64,000 nucleotides of DNA, taken from positions 3,782,001 to 3,846,000 of the forward strand of contig NZ_CP133771.1 of assembly GCF_031348265.1 (NCBI RefSeq). Reading direction: 5' to 3'. The translations under genes and the position numbers were made by a program. Within the stretch, counting starts at the first letter, position 1; the number at the start of each line of letters is the position of its first letter. A model generated the notes under the pieces. The model was not told where the DNA came from, ran no database searches, and worked only from the letters and a program-made list of their open reading frames with translations. The stretch is from Streptomyces collinus. Lineage in GTDB: Bacteria > Actinomycetota > Actinomycetes > Streptomycetales > Streptomycetaceae. Shown in pieces: positions 50,809 to 57,998 of this stretch.

Positions 50809-50985
50809 ATGGGCGACGAGCTCAAGCCGCAGGACCTGCACGCCACGGACGAGCCGCTGGAGACCAAGGACCTGCACGCCACGGACGAGGGCGCCGTCAA
50901 GAAGCAGGACCTGCACGCCACGGACGAGCCGCTGGAGACCAAGGACCTGCACGCCACGTCGGAGCCGTTCAAGCCGACGAAGTAA
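50809..50985 (+). CDS. afsS: AfsS, small repeat protein activating antibiotic production
   Basis: A 58-residue acidic protein made almost wholly of the repeat K/PxDLHATDE: DLHATDE three times and DLHATSE once, with PLETK spacers. AfsS of S. coelicolor (63 residues) has the same repeat composition and is required downstream of AfsR; its mode of action is unclear. ATG 50809 follows AAGGGGAG. The 24-base DNA unit is nearly identical between copies, so copy-number change by recombination is possible. Confidence 0.92.
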   Translation: MGDELKPQDLHATDEPLETKDLHATDEGAVKKQDLHATDEPLETKDLHATSEPFKPTK

Positions 50986-51070
50986 GCCACCGTTACACGG
51001 GGTTCGGCCGCGGCGGCGCGGAGGGGGAGCCGTCGCGGCCGAGGTGTGTCCGCGGGCAGGTGCCGTCATG

Positions 51071-51466
51071 TCACAGCGGCACGACCTGTACGCCCGGCCC
51101 GCACAGCTTTCCCATGTCGTCCTCGTCGGACGTGAAGAGCACCACGCCTGCGGGCTGCCGGCCCGCGATCACGGCCAGGGCAGCGTCGATCGCGTACTTG
51201 TGGCCGTGCAGACCCGTTTCCTGGAGCAAGGTGACGGCGGCATCGGCGACCTCGCGGGTCACGGGTTCCACCACGACACGCGACATCGCCCACGCCCAGG
51301 CCGCGCGCCTCACCCGGCCGTGGTAGGCCTCGATCAGCGTCATCGAGCTGGTCACGACGCGGATGCCGGAGCGGTGTGCGTCCTTGAGACGAGCGAGCAT
51401 CACCCGGTCACCGAGAACGGCCCGGGACAGCGCCTCGCAGTCCAGCACGTAGCAGGACGGCACCAC
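51071..51466 (-). CDS. PIN-domain toxin (VapC-like)
   Basis: A 131-residue PIN nuclease with the acidic residues in order: LDCEALS (Asp9), MTLIEAY (Glu), AIDAALA (Asp) and TSDEDDM (Asp). VapC toxins cut tRNA or rRNA. GTG 51466 overlaps the antitoxin stop by one base (TAGTG). It lies between afsS and the SMP-30 gene, an insertion relative to the afsR-afsS-afsK order I remember. Confidence 0.85.
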   Translation of the reverse strand: MVPSCYVLDCEALSRAVLGDRVMLARLKDAHRSGIRVVTSSMTLIEAYHGRVRRAAWAWAMSRVVVEPVTREVADAAVTLLQETGLHGHKYAIDAALAVIAGRQPAGVVLFTSDEDDMGKLCGPGVQVVPL

Positions 51467-51747
51467 TAGCTCGCCCTCCGATGCCGCTCGCCGGCCGCCC
51501 CGGGGCCCTGCTCCGCGAAGTGGCGCTCGAACTCCCTGCGCTCGGCCTCAGCGGAGGCGAGCTCGTCCTCGGTGACGGGGCCGTGCTCCTCTTCCAGCCA
51601 GGTGACCAGCTCTCCCAGCCGGTCCTGCTCGCGCTGGCGCTCTATGGCCCGCGTTACGTAGGCGCTGAAGCCGCCAGACCCGACCTCATGCCGGATCTCC
51701 TCGGCGAGCTCCTCCGGCAGCGTCACGGTGTACTTCTTCGTTGCCAT
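51466..51747 (-). CDS. Ribbon-helix-helix antitoxin (VapB/CopG-like)
   Basis: A 93-residue protein: MATKKYTVTLPEELAEEIRH is the ribbon-helix-helix start, followed by SAYVTRAIERQR and an acidic C-terminal helix that would wrap the toxin. ATG 51747 is the start at which the beta strand begins; longer readings run into unrelated sequence. It precedes the toxin in one transcript. GGTATGG direct repeats overlap its start. Confidence 0.85.
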   Translation of the reverse strand: MATKKYTVTLPEELAEEIRHEVGSGGFSAYVTRAIERQREQDRLGELVTWLEEEHGPVTEDELASAEAERREFERHFAEQGPGAAGERHRRAS

Positions 51748-51762
51748 ACCACCTACCATACC
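51744..51762. promoter_or_regulatory. GGTATGG direct repeats over the antitoxin start
   Basis: CCATACC at 51744-51750 and 51756-51762 (GGTATGG on the gene strand), 12 bases apart. This could be the RHH autoregulatory site, though one copy overlaps the start codon. Confidence 0.4.
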
Positions 51763-51856
51763 GGCCCTGAGCGTCGTCGGCCCGGCGTGTGCGCCGCCGG
51801 CCGCGGCGCGCCATAGTGGGTCCGAGATCACCCTCCCGAGCCCGAAGGCGGCCCCC

Positions 51857-52783
51857 ATGCCCGGCGAGCAGCCCCATCTCTACGAGACCCTCGACGAGCG
51901 GTTCCGCACGGGCAGGTGTCAGGCGGGGGATTCGCGGCTGGAGACGTTGTACGAGGGGTGCCGGTGGGCCGAGGGGCCGGTGTACGTGCCCGCCGGGCGG
52001 TACCTCCTGTGGAGCGACATCCCGAACGACCGGCTGCTGCGGTGGGACGAGACCACCGGGGCCGTCGGGGTGTTCCGCTCCCCCGCCGGGTACCCGAACG
52101 GCAGCACCCTGGACGGCCAGGGCCGTCTCGTCACCTGCGAGCAGGGCAACCGGCGGGTGACCCGGACCGAGCACGACGGCTCGGTCACCGTGCTGGCCGA
52201 GCGGTTCCGGGGCAAACGGCTCAACAGCCCGAACGACGCCGTCGTGAAGTCGGACGGCTCGGTGTGGTTCTCCGACCCCGAGTTCGGGATCGCCACCGAC
52301 TACGAGGGGCATCGCGCCGAGAGCGAGATCGGCGCCCGGAACGTCTACCGCGTCGACCCCGCGACCGGCGAGGTGCGGCTGGTCGCCGACGGGTTCCAGG
52401 GGCCCAACGGGCTGGTCTTCTCGCCGGACGAGCGGCAGTTGTACGTGTCGGACAGCGTCGCCAACCACATCCGCGTCTTCGACGTCGGCGAGGACGGCAC
52501 CGGCCTGTCCGGCGGCGATGTCTTCGTCGCGTGCGCGAACGGCAACTTCGACAACATCCGGTTCGACGACCGGGGGCGGCTCTGGGCCGCCGCGATGGCC
52601 GGCGGCGTGCACTGCTACGACCCCGACGGCACGCTGATCGGCCGCATCCTGGTGCCCGGCACGGTCGCCAACGTCCGCTTCGGCGGCGCCCGGCGCAATC
52701 GCCTGTTCATCGCGGCCGACACCACCCTGTACTCCCTGATGATGTCGGTCACCGGCACCCCGGCCCTGCCGGTCAGCCGGTGA
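51857..52783 (+). CDS. SMP-30/gluconolactonase-family beta-propeller hydrolase
   Basis: A 308-residue lactonase-like protein: CRWAEGPVYVPAGRYLLWSDI (metal Glu), GQGRLVTCEQGNRRV, NSPNDAVVKSDGSVWFSDP (metal Asn/Asp), GPNGLVFSPDERQLYVSDS (metal Asp). It would open a sugar or other lactone in the cytoplasm. ATG 51857 begins the conserved MPGEQPH. Its last 11 bases overlap the end of the convergent acyl-CoA synthetase gene. Confidence 0.9.
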   Translation: MPGEQPHLYETLDERFRTGRCQAGDSRLETLYEGCRWAEGPVYVPAGRYLLWSDIPNDRLLRWDETTGAVGVFRSPAGYPNGSTLDGQGRLVTCEQGNRRVTRTEHDGSVTVLAERFRGKRLNSPNDAVVKSDGSVWFSDPEFGIATDYEGHRAESEIGARNVYRVDPATGEVRLVADGFQGPNGLVFSPDERQLYVSDSVANHIRVFDVGEDGTGLSGGDVFVACANGNFDNIRFDDRGRLWAAAMAGGVHCYDPDGTLIGRILVPGTVANVRFGGARRNRLFIAADTTLYSLMMSVTGTPALPVSR

Positions 52784-54380
52784 CCGGATCCCGAAGGGCG
52801 CCCTTCACGACCTTCCCGCTCGCGTTGCGCGGCAGTTCCGCGACGAACCGGACGGTTCTGGGGACCTTGTAGTTCGCCATCTCCCTGCGGGACCAGGCGA
52901 TCAGGTCGTCGGCGGTCAGCAGGGCGCCGGGGCGCCGTACGACGTAGGCCCTGCCGACCTCCCCGAGCCGGGCGTCCGGCACGCCGATCACCGCCACGTC
53001 CGCCACGTCCGGGTGGAGGCCCAGGAGCTGCTCTATCTCGGCGGGGTAGGCGTTGAAGCCGCCGACGATGAACATGTCCTTGAGGCGGTCGGTGATGTGC
53101 AGGTTGCCCGCGGCGTCCAGGACGCCGATGTCGCCGGTGCGCAGCCAGCCGTCCTCGGACAGGACCTCGGAGGTGGCCCGCTCGTCCTCGTAGTAGCCGC
53201 TCATGACGTGGAAGCCGCGTACCAGGACCTCGCCCGGCAGGCCTGGTGCCAGGGGCCGGCCCTCGGGGCCGACGACCCGTAGCTCCGTGCCGGGGATGGC
53301 CCGGCCCGACGTGGAGGCGATCACCGTCGGGTCGTCGCCGCGCCGGCACATCGTGACGACGCCGCTCGCTTCGGAGAGGCCGTAGGCGGTGAGGACCGTG
53401 CCGACGCCGAGTTCGGTGCGCAGCCGCTCGACCAGGCGCAGCGGCACGACGGCCGCTCCCGTCACGACCAGGCGCAGGGCCGTCAGGTCGTGGGCGTCCC
53501 GTGCGGGGTGGTCCAGGAGGGACTGGAGGAGGGTCGGGGGGCCGGGGAGTACGGAGATCCGCTCGGCGGCGATGTTGGCGAGGACCGTGGTCACGTTGAA
53601 CACGGGCTGGGGGATCATCGTCGCGCCCCGCATGAGGCAGGCGATCACCCCGGCCTTGTAGCCGAAGGTATGGAAGAAGGGGTTGACGATCAGGTAGCGG
53701 TCGCCCCGGGTGAGTCCGGCGAGTTCGCTCCAGATGTCGTACGCCCGCAGCGTCTGGTCGTGGGTGATGACGGCGCCCTTGGGGCGGCCCGTCGTGCCCG
53801 AGGTGAAGATGATGTCCGAGGGCCAGGTCCCCTGTACGGCCGCGGACCTTTCACGGACGTCCGCCGTCCCCGTCCCCTCCCCGCTCGCCAGGAAGTCCTT
53901 CCAGGTCAGGAAGTCGGCCGGGGCGTCGTCCGAGAGGACGACCGCGTGCTTCAGGGCCGGCAGGCCGGGCAGCGGGCCGGTGCCCGGGCCGTCGCCCGCC
54001 GCCCGGCGCAGGGACGCCACGTACGAGGTGCCGAGGAACGTGCCGGTGACGAACAGCAGCCGGGTGCCGCTGCGGCGCAGCACGTCCGCCGCCTCGGCGC
54101 CCTTGAACCGGGTGTTCAGCGGCACGAGCACCGCGCCCGCGGAGACCGCGCCCAGGGCTGCGACGATCCAGTCGAGCGTGTTCGGGGCCCAGATGCCGAC
54201 CCGGTCGCCCGGTTCGGTCCCGGTCGCCATGCAGGCCGCCGCGGCGCGCTCGACGCGTGCGCCCAGTTCCGCGTAGGTGACGCGGGTGCGGCCCTCGACG
54301 ACCGCCTCGACGTCCGCGTACCGCTCGGCCGCTGTCCTGACCAGGCCCGGAACGCTTCCCCATGCCGTATCCGCTCGCAC
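52773..54380 (-). CDS. Acyl-CoA synthetase (AMP-forming, FadD3-like)
   Basis: Activates a carboxylic acid to its CoA thioester. The 535-residue ANL enzyme has TSGTTGRPKGAV (P-loop), YGLSEASG, DGWLRTGDIG and the C-terminal Lys in NASGKVVKG. Closest in style to FadD3/FadD17 enzymes for steroid-derived acids, but this is inferred. GTG 54380 has GGGAGG upstream. It is divergent from the Ltp2-like gene; the gap holds two operators, E1 and E2. Confidence 0.9.
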   Translation of the reverse strand: MRADTAWGSVPGLVRTAAERYADVEAVVEGRTRVTYAELGARVERAAAACMATGTEPGDRVGIWAPNTLDWIVAALGAVSAGAVLVPLNTRFKGAEAADVLRRSGTRLLFVTGTFLGTSYVASLRRAAGDGPGTGPLPGLPALKHAVVLSDDAPADFLTWKDFLASGEGTGTADVRERSAAVQGTWPSDIIFTSGTTGRPKGAVITHDQTLRAYDIWSELAGLTRGDRYLIVNPFFHTFGYKAGVIACLMRGATMIPQPVFNVTTVLANIAAERISVLPGPPTLLQSLLDHPARDAHDLTALRLVVTGAAVVPLRLVERLRTELGVGTVLTAYGLSEASGVVTMCRRGDDPTVIASTSGRAIPGTELRVVGPEGRPLAPGLPGEVLVRGFHVMSGYYEDERATSEVLSEDGWLRTGDIGVLDAAGNLHITDRLKDMFIVGGFNAYPAEIEQLLGLHPDVADVAVIGVPDARLGEVGRAYVVRRPGALLTADDLIAWSRREMANYKVPRTVRFVAELPRNASGKVVKGALRDPVTG

Positions 54381-54404
54381 AGCACGCCTCCCGACGACGT
54401 AGGA

Positions 54405-54421
54405 GCTGACTACCCGTCAGA
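54405..54421. promoter_or_regulatory. Regulon operator, site E1 (GCTGACTACCCGTCAGA)
   Basis: One perfect arm (CGTCAGA) and one 5/7 arm around ACC, 25 bases upstream of the acyl-CoA synthetase start. Confidence 0.7.
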
Positions 54422-54431
54422 TTATCTGTAA

Positions 54432-54448
54432 TCTGACGGCCTGTCAGC
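54432..54448. promoter_or_regulatory. Regulon operator, site E2 (TCTGACGGCCTGTCAGC)
   Basis: Perfect TCTGACG arm and a 5/7 second arm. Its centre is 27 bases from the centre of E1 and it lies 30 bases upstream of the Ltp2-like start, so each gene of the divergent pair has its own copy. Confidence 0.7.
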
Positions 54449-54477
54449 GACCGTTCGGGCCCGGAGGTGCGCGCAGC

Positions 54478-55638
54478 ATGGCAGCAGGATCGGGAGCCCT
54501 CAAGGACGCCACCGCCATCGTCGGCATTGGCCAGACGCCCTTCGCCAAACGGCTTCCGGAGGACGAACGGACCCTCGCCTGCCGGGCCGTCCTGGCCGCC
54601 CTCGACGACGCGGGGATCGCGCCCGGCGAGGTCGACGCCCTCGCCTCCTACACCATGGAGGAGACCGACGAGGTGGAGCTGGCGAAGGCCTGCGGCTTCG
54701 GCGACCTCACCTTCTTCAGCAAGGTCGGCTTCGGGGGCGGGGGTTCGTGCGCCACCGTCGCCCATCTCGCCGCCGCCATCACGGCCGGGCAGGCGAGCGT
54801 CGGGGTGGCCTGGCGGTCCCGCAAGCGGGGCAGCGGGCCCCGGCCCTGGACCAACACCACCGTGCAGCTCCCGACCCCGGCCCAGTGGACCCGCCCGTTC
54901 GGGCTGCTGAGGCCCGCCGACGAGATCGCGATGCTCACCCGCCGCTACCTGCACGAGTACGGCGCCACCCGCGACCACCTGTTCAACGTCGCCCTGGCCT
55001 GCCGCAACCGTGCCAACCAGAACCCCGCCGCGATCATGTACGACCGGCCCCTGACCCGCGAGATGTACATGACCTCCCGCTGGATCAGCGAGCCGCTCTG
55101 CCTCTTCGACAACTGCCTGGAGACCGACGGGGCCCTGGCCTGTGTCGTGGTCTCCGCCGAGCGCGCCCGCGACTGCCGGCGCACACCCGTCTACGTCCAT
55201 TCCGCCGCCCAGTCGCTCCCCGCCCAGCACCACGGCATGGTCAACTACTGGAACGACGACCCCCTCACCGGCCCCGCCTGGAGCGCCGCCCGGCACCTGT
55301 GGAAGCACTCCGACCTGACCCCCGAGGACGTCGACGTCGCCCAGATCTACGACGCCTTCACGCCCCTGGTCCTGCTCTCCCTGGAGGGCTACGGCTTCTG
55401 CGGACGCGGCGAGGGCGGGGCGTTCACCGAGGGCGGGGCGCTGGAGACCGGCGGACTGCTGCCGGTGAACACCGGCGGGGGCGGGCTGTCCGAGGCCTAC
55501 GTGCACGGCTTCAACCTCATCAACGAAGGGGTCAGGCAGCTGCGCGGCACCAGTACCGCGCAGGTGCCGGGCGCCTCCGCCTGTCTGGTCACCGCGGGCG
55601 AAGGGGTCCCGACCTCCGCCCTGCTGCTGAGGAGTTGA
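54478..55638 (+). CDS. Ltp2-like aldolase (thiolase-fold lipid-transfer protein)
   Basis: A 386-residue thiolase-fold protein. The thiolase Cys-His set is not evident. Instead it has IYDAFTPLVLLSLEGYGFC (Tyr291) and PVNTGGGGLSEAYVHGFN (Tyr341). These tyrosines are 50 residues apart, as are the catalytic Tyr294 and Tyr344 I remember for the steroid retro-aldolase Ltp2. It would split a CoA-thioester side chain together with the DUF35 protein next door. ATG 54478 follows CGGAGGTG. Start of the operon 54478-57835, under operator E2. Confidence 0.82.
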   Translation: MAAGSGALKDATAIVGIGQTPFAKRLPEDERTLACRAVLAALDDAGIAPGEVDALASYTMEETDEVELAKACGFGDLTFFSKVGFGGGGSCATVAHLAAAITAGQASVGVAWRSRKRGSGPRPWTNTTVQLPTPAQWTRPFGLLRPADEIAMLTRRYLHEYGATRDHLFNVALACRNRANQNPAAIMYDRPLTREMYMTSRWISEPLCLFDNCLETDGALACVVVSAERARDCRRTPVYVHSAAQSLPAQHHGMVNYWNDDPLTGPAWSAARHLWKHSDLTPEDVDVAQIYDAFTPLVLLSLEGYGFCGRGEGGAFTEGGALETGGLLPVNTGGGGLSEAYVHGFNLINEGVRQLRGTSTAQVPGASACLVTAGEGVPTSALLLRS

Positions 55639-55648
55639 GGAGCACTCC

Positions 55649-56062
55649 ATGCTGCGTCCCGTCCCCGACGCCGACGGCGCCCCCTTCTGGGAGTACGCCG
55701 CCCAGGGCGAACTCCGCGTCCAGGCCTGCGGCGACTGCGGAGAACTCCGCTTCCCGCCCCGGCCCTGCTGCCCGCACTGCCAGTCCTTCGCGAGCGCGTG
55801 GCGTCCGGTGTCCGGCCGGGGCCGGGTCTGGTCGTACGTCGTCGCCCATCCGCCGCTGCTGCCCGACTACGCCGCGCAGGCGCCGTACAACGTGGTCGTC
55901 GTCGAGCTGGACGAGGCGCCCCGCATCCGGCTGGTGGGCAATCTGGTCACCGGGGCCGGGCAGCCCCTCGACTCCCTGCCACCGCACCGCCTGCGCATCG
56001 GCGCCCGGGTGCGGGCCGTCTTCCACGACGGCCTTCCCCAGTGGGTCCCGGAGCGGTCATGA
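55649..56062 (+). CDS. DUF35 OB-fold/zinc-ribbon partner of the aldolase
   Basis: A 137-residue protein with an N-terminal rubredoxin-like zinc ribbon (CGDCGELRFPPRPCCPHC, about residues 27-44) and an OB-fold (about 55-130: GRGRVWSYVVAH, PPLLPDYAAQAPYNVVVVEL, VRAVFHDG). DUF35 proteins bind the CoA part for Ltp2 and hydratase partners. ATG 55649 lies 11 bases after the aldolase stop, and its own stop overlaps the hydratase start (ATGA). Confidence 0.9.
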   Translation: MLRPVPDADGAPFWEYAAQGELRVQACGDCGELRFPPRPCCPHCQSFASAWRPVSGRGRVWSYVVAHPPLLPDYAAQAPYNVVVVELDEAPRIRLVGNLVTGAGQPLDSLPPHRLRIGARVRAVFHDGLPQWVPERS

Positions 56063-56835
56063 GCGGTGTGCTCCTACGGGCCGACCGGGACAGCGGGGTC
56101 GCCGTCGTGACGCTGGACCGGCCCGGGCGGCTCAACGCCGTCGACCTGGCCATGGCCGACGAACTGGCCTCCGCCTGGCAGGAGTTGCGGTTCGACGACG
56201 CCGTGCGGGCGATCGTCCTCACCGGGGCCGGTGAGCGTGCCTTCTGCACCGGCATCGACCGGGACGCCGTCGTGCCGCAGCCGAACTCGCCCTACGCGCA
56301 GGACGATCCATTGCTCGGGATCGGGCCGAAGGCGAACGACCTGTGGAAACCGGTCGTCGCCGCCGTACACGGCATGGCCTGCGGAGGGGCCTTCTACCTG
56401 CTCGGCGAGGCCGAGTTCGTCGTCGCGGACACCACCGCCTCCTTCTTCGACCCGCACACCACCTACGGCATGGTGAGCGCCTACGAGTCCGTCCTCATGG
56501 CACAGCGCATGCCCTACGGGGAGGTCGCGCGGATGGCGCTGATGGGGACGGCGGAACGGATCTCGGCCCGGCGGGCGTACGAGATCGGCCTGGTGTCGGA
56601 ACTCGTGCCGGAGGGCGAGGCATTGAGGGCGGCGACCGCGTGCGCCACCGTCCTCGCCGGGTATCCGACCGAGGCCGTGCAGGGGACCGTGCGGGCGCTG
56701 TGGGCCGCGAGTCAGGCGGGGCGGGCTCAGGGGTTCGCACAGGCACCGCATCTCATCGCACTCGGGAACGCGGCGGGCGAGCGGCAGGCCCGGCTGTTCG
56801 CCGGGCGGTCGCGGGAGTACCGGTTGCGCGAGTGA
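56059..56835 (+). CDS. Enoyl-CoA hydratase/isomerase family protein
   Basis: A 258-residue crotonase-fold protein: VAVVTLDRPGRLNAVDLAMADEL, GERAFCTGIDRDA, VVAAVHGMACGGAFYLLGEAEFVVAD (oxyanion-hole Gly), FFDPHTTYGM, GTAERISARRAYEIGLV. The second catalytic acid is not obvious from this reading. ATG 56059 overlaps the DUF35 stop, giving coupling. It would add water before the aldolase cleavage. Confidence 0.88.
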   Translation: MSGVLLRADRDSGVAVVTLDRPGRLNAVDLAMADELASAWQELRFDDAVRAIVLTGAGERAFCTGIDRDAVVPQPNSPYAQDDPLLGIGPKANDLWKPVVAAVHGMACGGAFYLLGEAEFVVADTTASFFDPHTTYGMVSAYESVLMAQRMPYGEVARMALMGTAERISARRAYEIGLVSELVPEGEALRAATACATVLAGYPTEAVQGTVRALWAASQAGRAQGFAQAPHLIALGNAAGERQARLFAGRSREYRLRE

Positions 56836-56857
56836 AGTCGTTTACCCCTACACCCGT

Positions 56858-57835
56858 ATGCTCGGGAGCGTGGTTGAGCATCGGATGATCGACGTCAATG
56901 GCATACAACTGCACATCGCGGAGCAGGGCGAGGGCCCGCTCGTGGTGCTGCTGCACGGATTCCCGGAGTCCTGGCACTCCTGGCGGCACCAGTTCGGTCC
57001 GCTGGCGGAGGCCGGTTTCCGGGTGGTCGCGCCCGACCAGCGCGGGTACGGCGGCAGCGACCGCCCCGAGGACGTGGCCGCGTACAGCATCTTCCACCTG
57101 GTGGGGGACGTGGTCGGGCTGGTCCACGCGCTGGGCGAGGAGCGGGCGTTCGTCGTCGGGCACGACTGGGGCGCGCCGGTGGCCTGGCACACCGCGCTGC
57201 TGCGGCCGGACGTGGTGCGCGGGGTGGCCGGGCTGAGCGTGCCGCCGCCGTTCCGTGGGAGCCGGCCTCCGCTTCAGACCATGCGGGAGCGGTTCGAGGG
57301 CCGCTTCTACTGGAACTACTTCAACCAGCCGGGGGCCGCGGACGCCGAGTTCGCCGCCGACACCCGCACGACCCTGCGCAAGCTGCTGTACTCCGCTTCC
57401 GGTGACGCGCCGGACGCCGGGCGTCCCGAGCAGGCCCTGGTCGACCTGGAGCGCGGCTGGCTCACGGACGCGCCGGACCCCGAGGTGCTGCCCGAGTGGC
57501 TCACCGAGCAGGACCTCGACGTGCTCACCGAGAGCTTCGAGCCGGGCTTCACCGGCGCGCTCAACTGGTACCGCAACCTGGACCGCAACTGGGAGCTGAC
57601 CGCCCCCTGGCAGGGCGCGGTGGTCACCCCGCCCGCCCTGTACGTGTACGGCGACCGCGACCTGGTCCCGGCCTTCCCGGGGACGCCCGAACTGATCGAG
57701 CGGCTGCCGGACTTGATGCCGGACCTGCGCCGCAAGCCGCTCGTGCTGCCGGGCTGCGGCCACTGGACGCAGCAGGAGCGGCCCGCCGAGGTGAACGAGG
57801 CGCTGATCGACTTCCTGACGGAACTGCGGGACTGA
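56858..57835 (+). CDS. Alpha/beta-hydrolase (epoxide hydrolase-like)
   Basis: A 325-residue enzyme: VVLLHGFPESWHSWRHQF (HGFP motif), VVAPDQRGYGGSDRP, VVGHDWGAPVAW (Asp nucleophile, not Ser), a long lid (about 120-220) with Tyr-rich segments and LPGCGHWTQQERP (catalytic His). The Asp nucleophile and lid tyrosines favour epoxide hydrolase. It lies 22 bases after the hydratase stop in the same direction; a pathway role is likely but not proved. Confidence 0.87.
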   Translation: MLGSVVEHRMIDVNGIQLHIAEQGEGPLVVLLHGFPESWHSWRHQFGPLAEAGFRVVAPDQRGYGGSDRPEDVAAYSIFHLVGDVVGLVHALGEERAFVVGHDWGAPVAWHTALLRPDVVRGVAGLSVPPPFRGSRPPLQTMRERFEGRFYWNYFNQPGAADAEFAADTRTTLRKLLYSASGDAPDAGRPEQALVDLERGWLTDAPDPEVLPEWLTEQDLDVLTESFEPGFTGALNWYRNLDRNWELTAPWQGAVVTPPALYVYGDRDLVPAFPGTPELIERLPDLMPDLRRKPLVLPGCGHWTQQERPAEVNEALIDFLTELRD

Positions 57836-57972
57836 CGGGACCGACGCCCCGCAGCCGGTCGTCCCGTTGCGTGGCGACCGGCCCGTACCCGGCGTAGCGT
57901 CGTGGATGGGAGCGGTGCACGGGCCGCTCCCCGACGAGCGACGGCCGCCGTCCGGAGCACCCCTTCCGTACG

Positions 57973-57993
57973 CCGGGACGACGGCCGTCCCGG
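57973..57993. terminator. Hairpin between the epoxide hydrolase and afsK genes
   Basis: CCGGGACG and CGTCCCGG arms around ACGGC, six bases before the afsK stop and 138 after the hydrolase stop; convergent position. Confidence 0.5.
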
Positions 57994-57998
57994 GCGGG

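Noticed and set aside
50827..50962. Regular repeats considered as a CRISPR array
   Set aside because: They are in-frame DLHATDE codons of afsS with no spacers of unique sequence.
57836..57972. Short plus-strand readings between the epoxide hydrolase and afsK
   Set aside because: They are Arg/Pro-rich, lack a ribosome site and run antisense into afsK.
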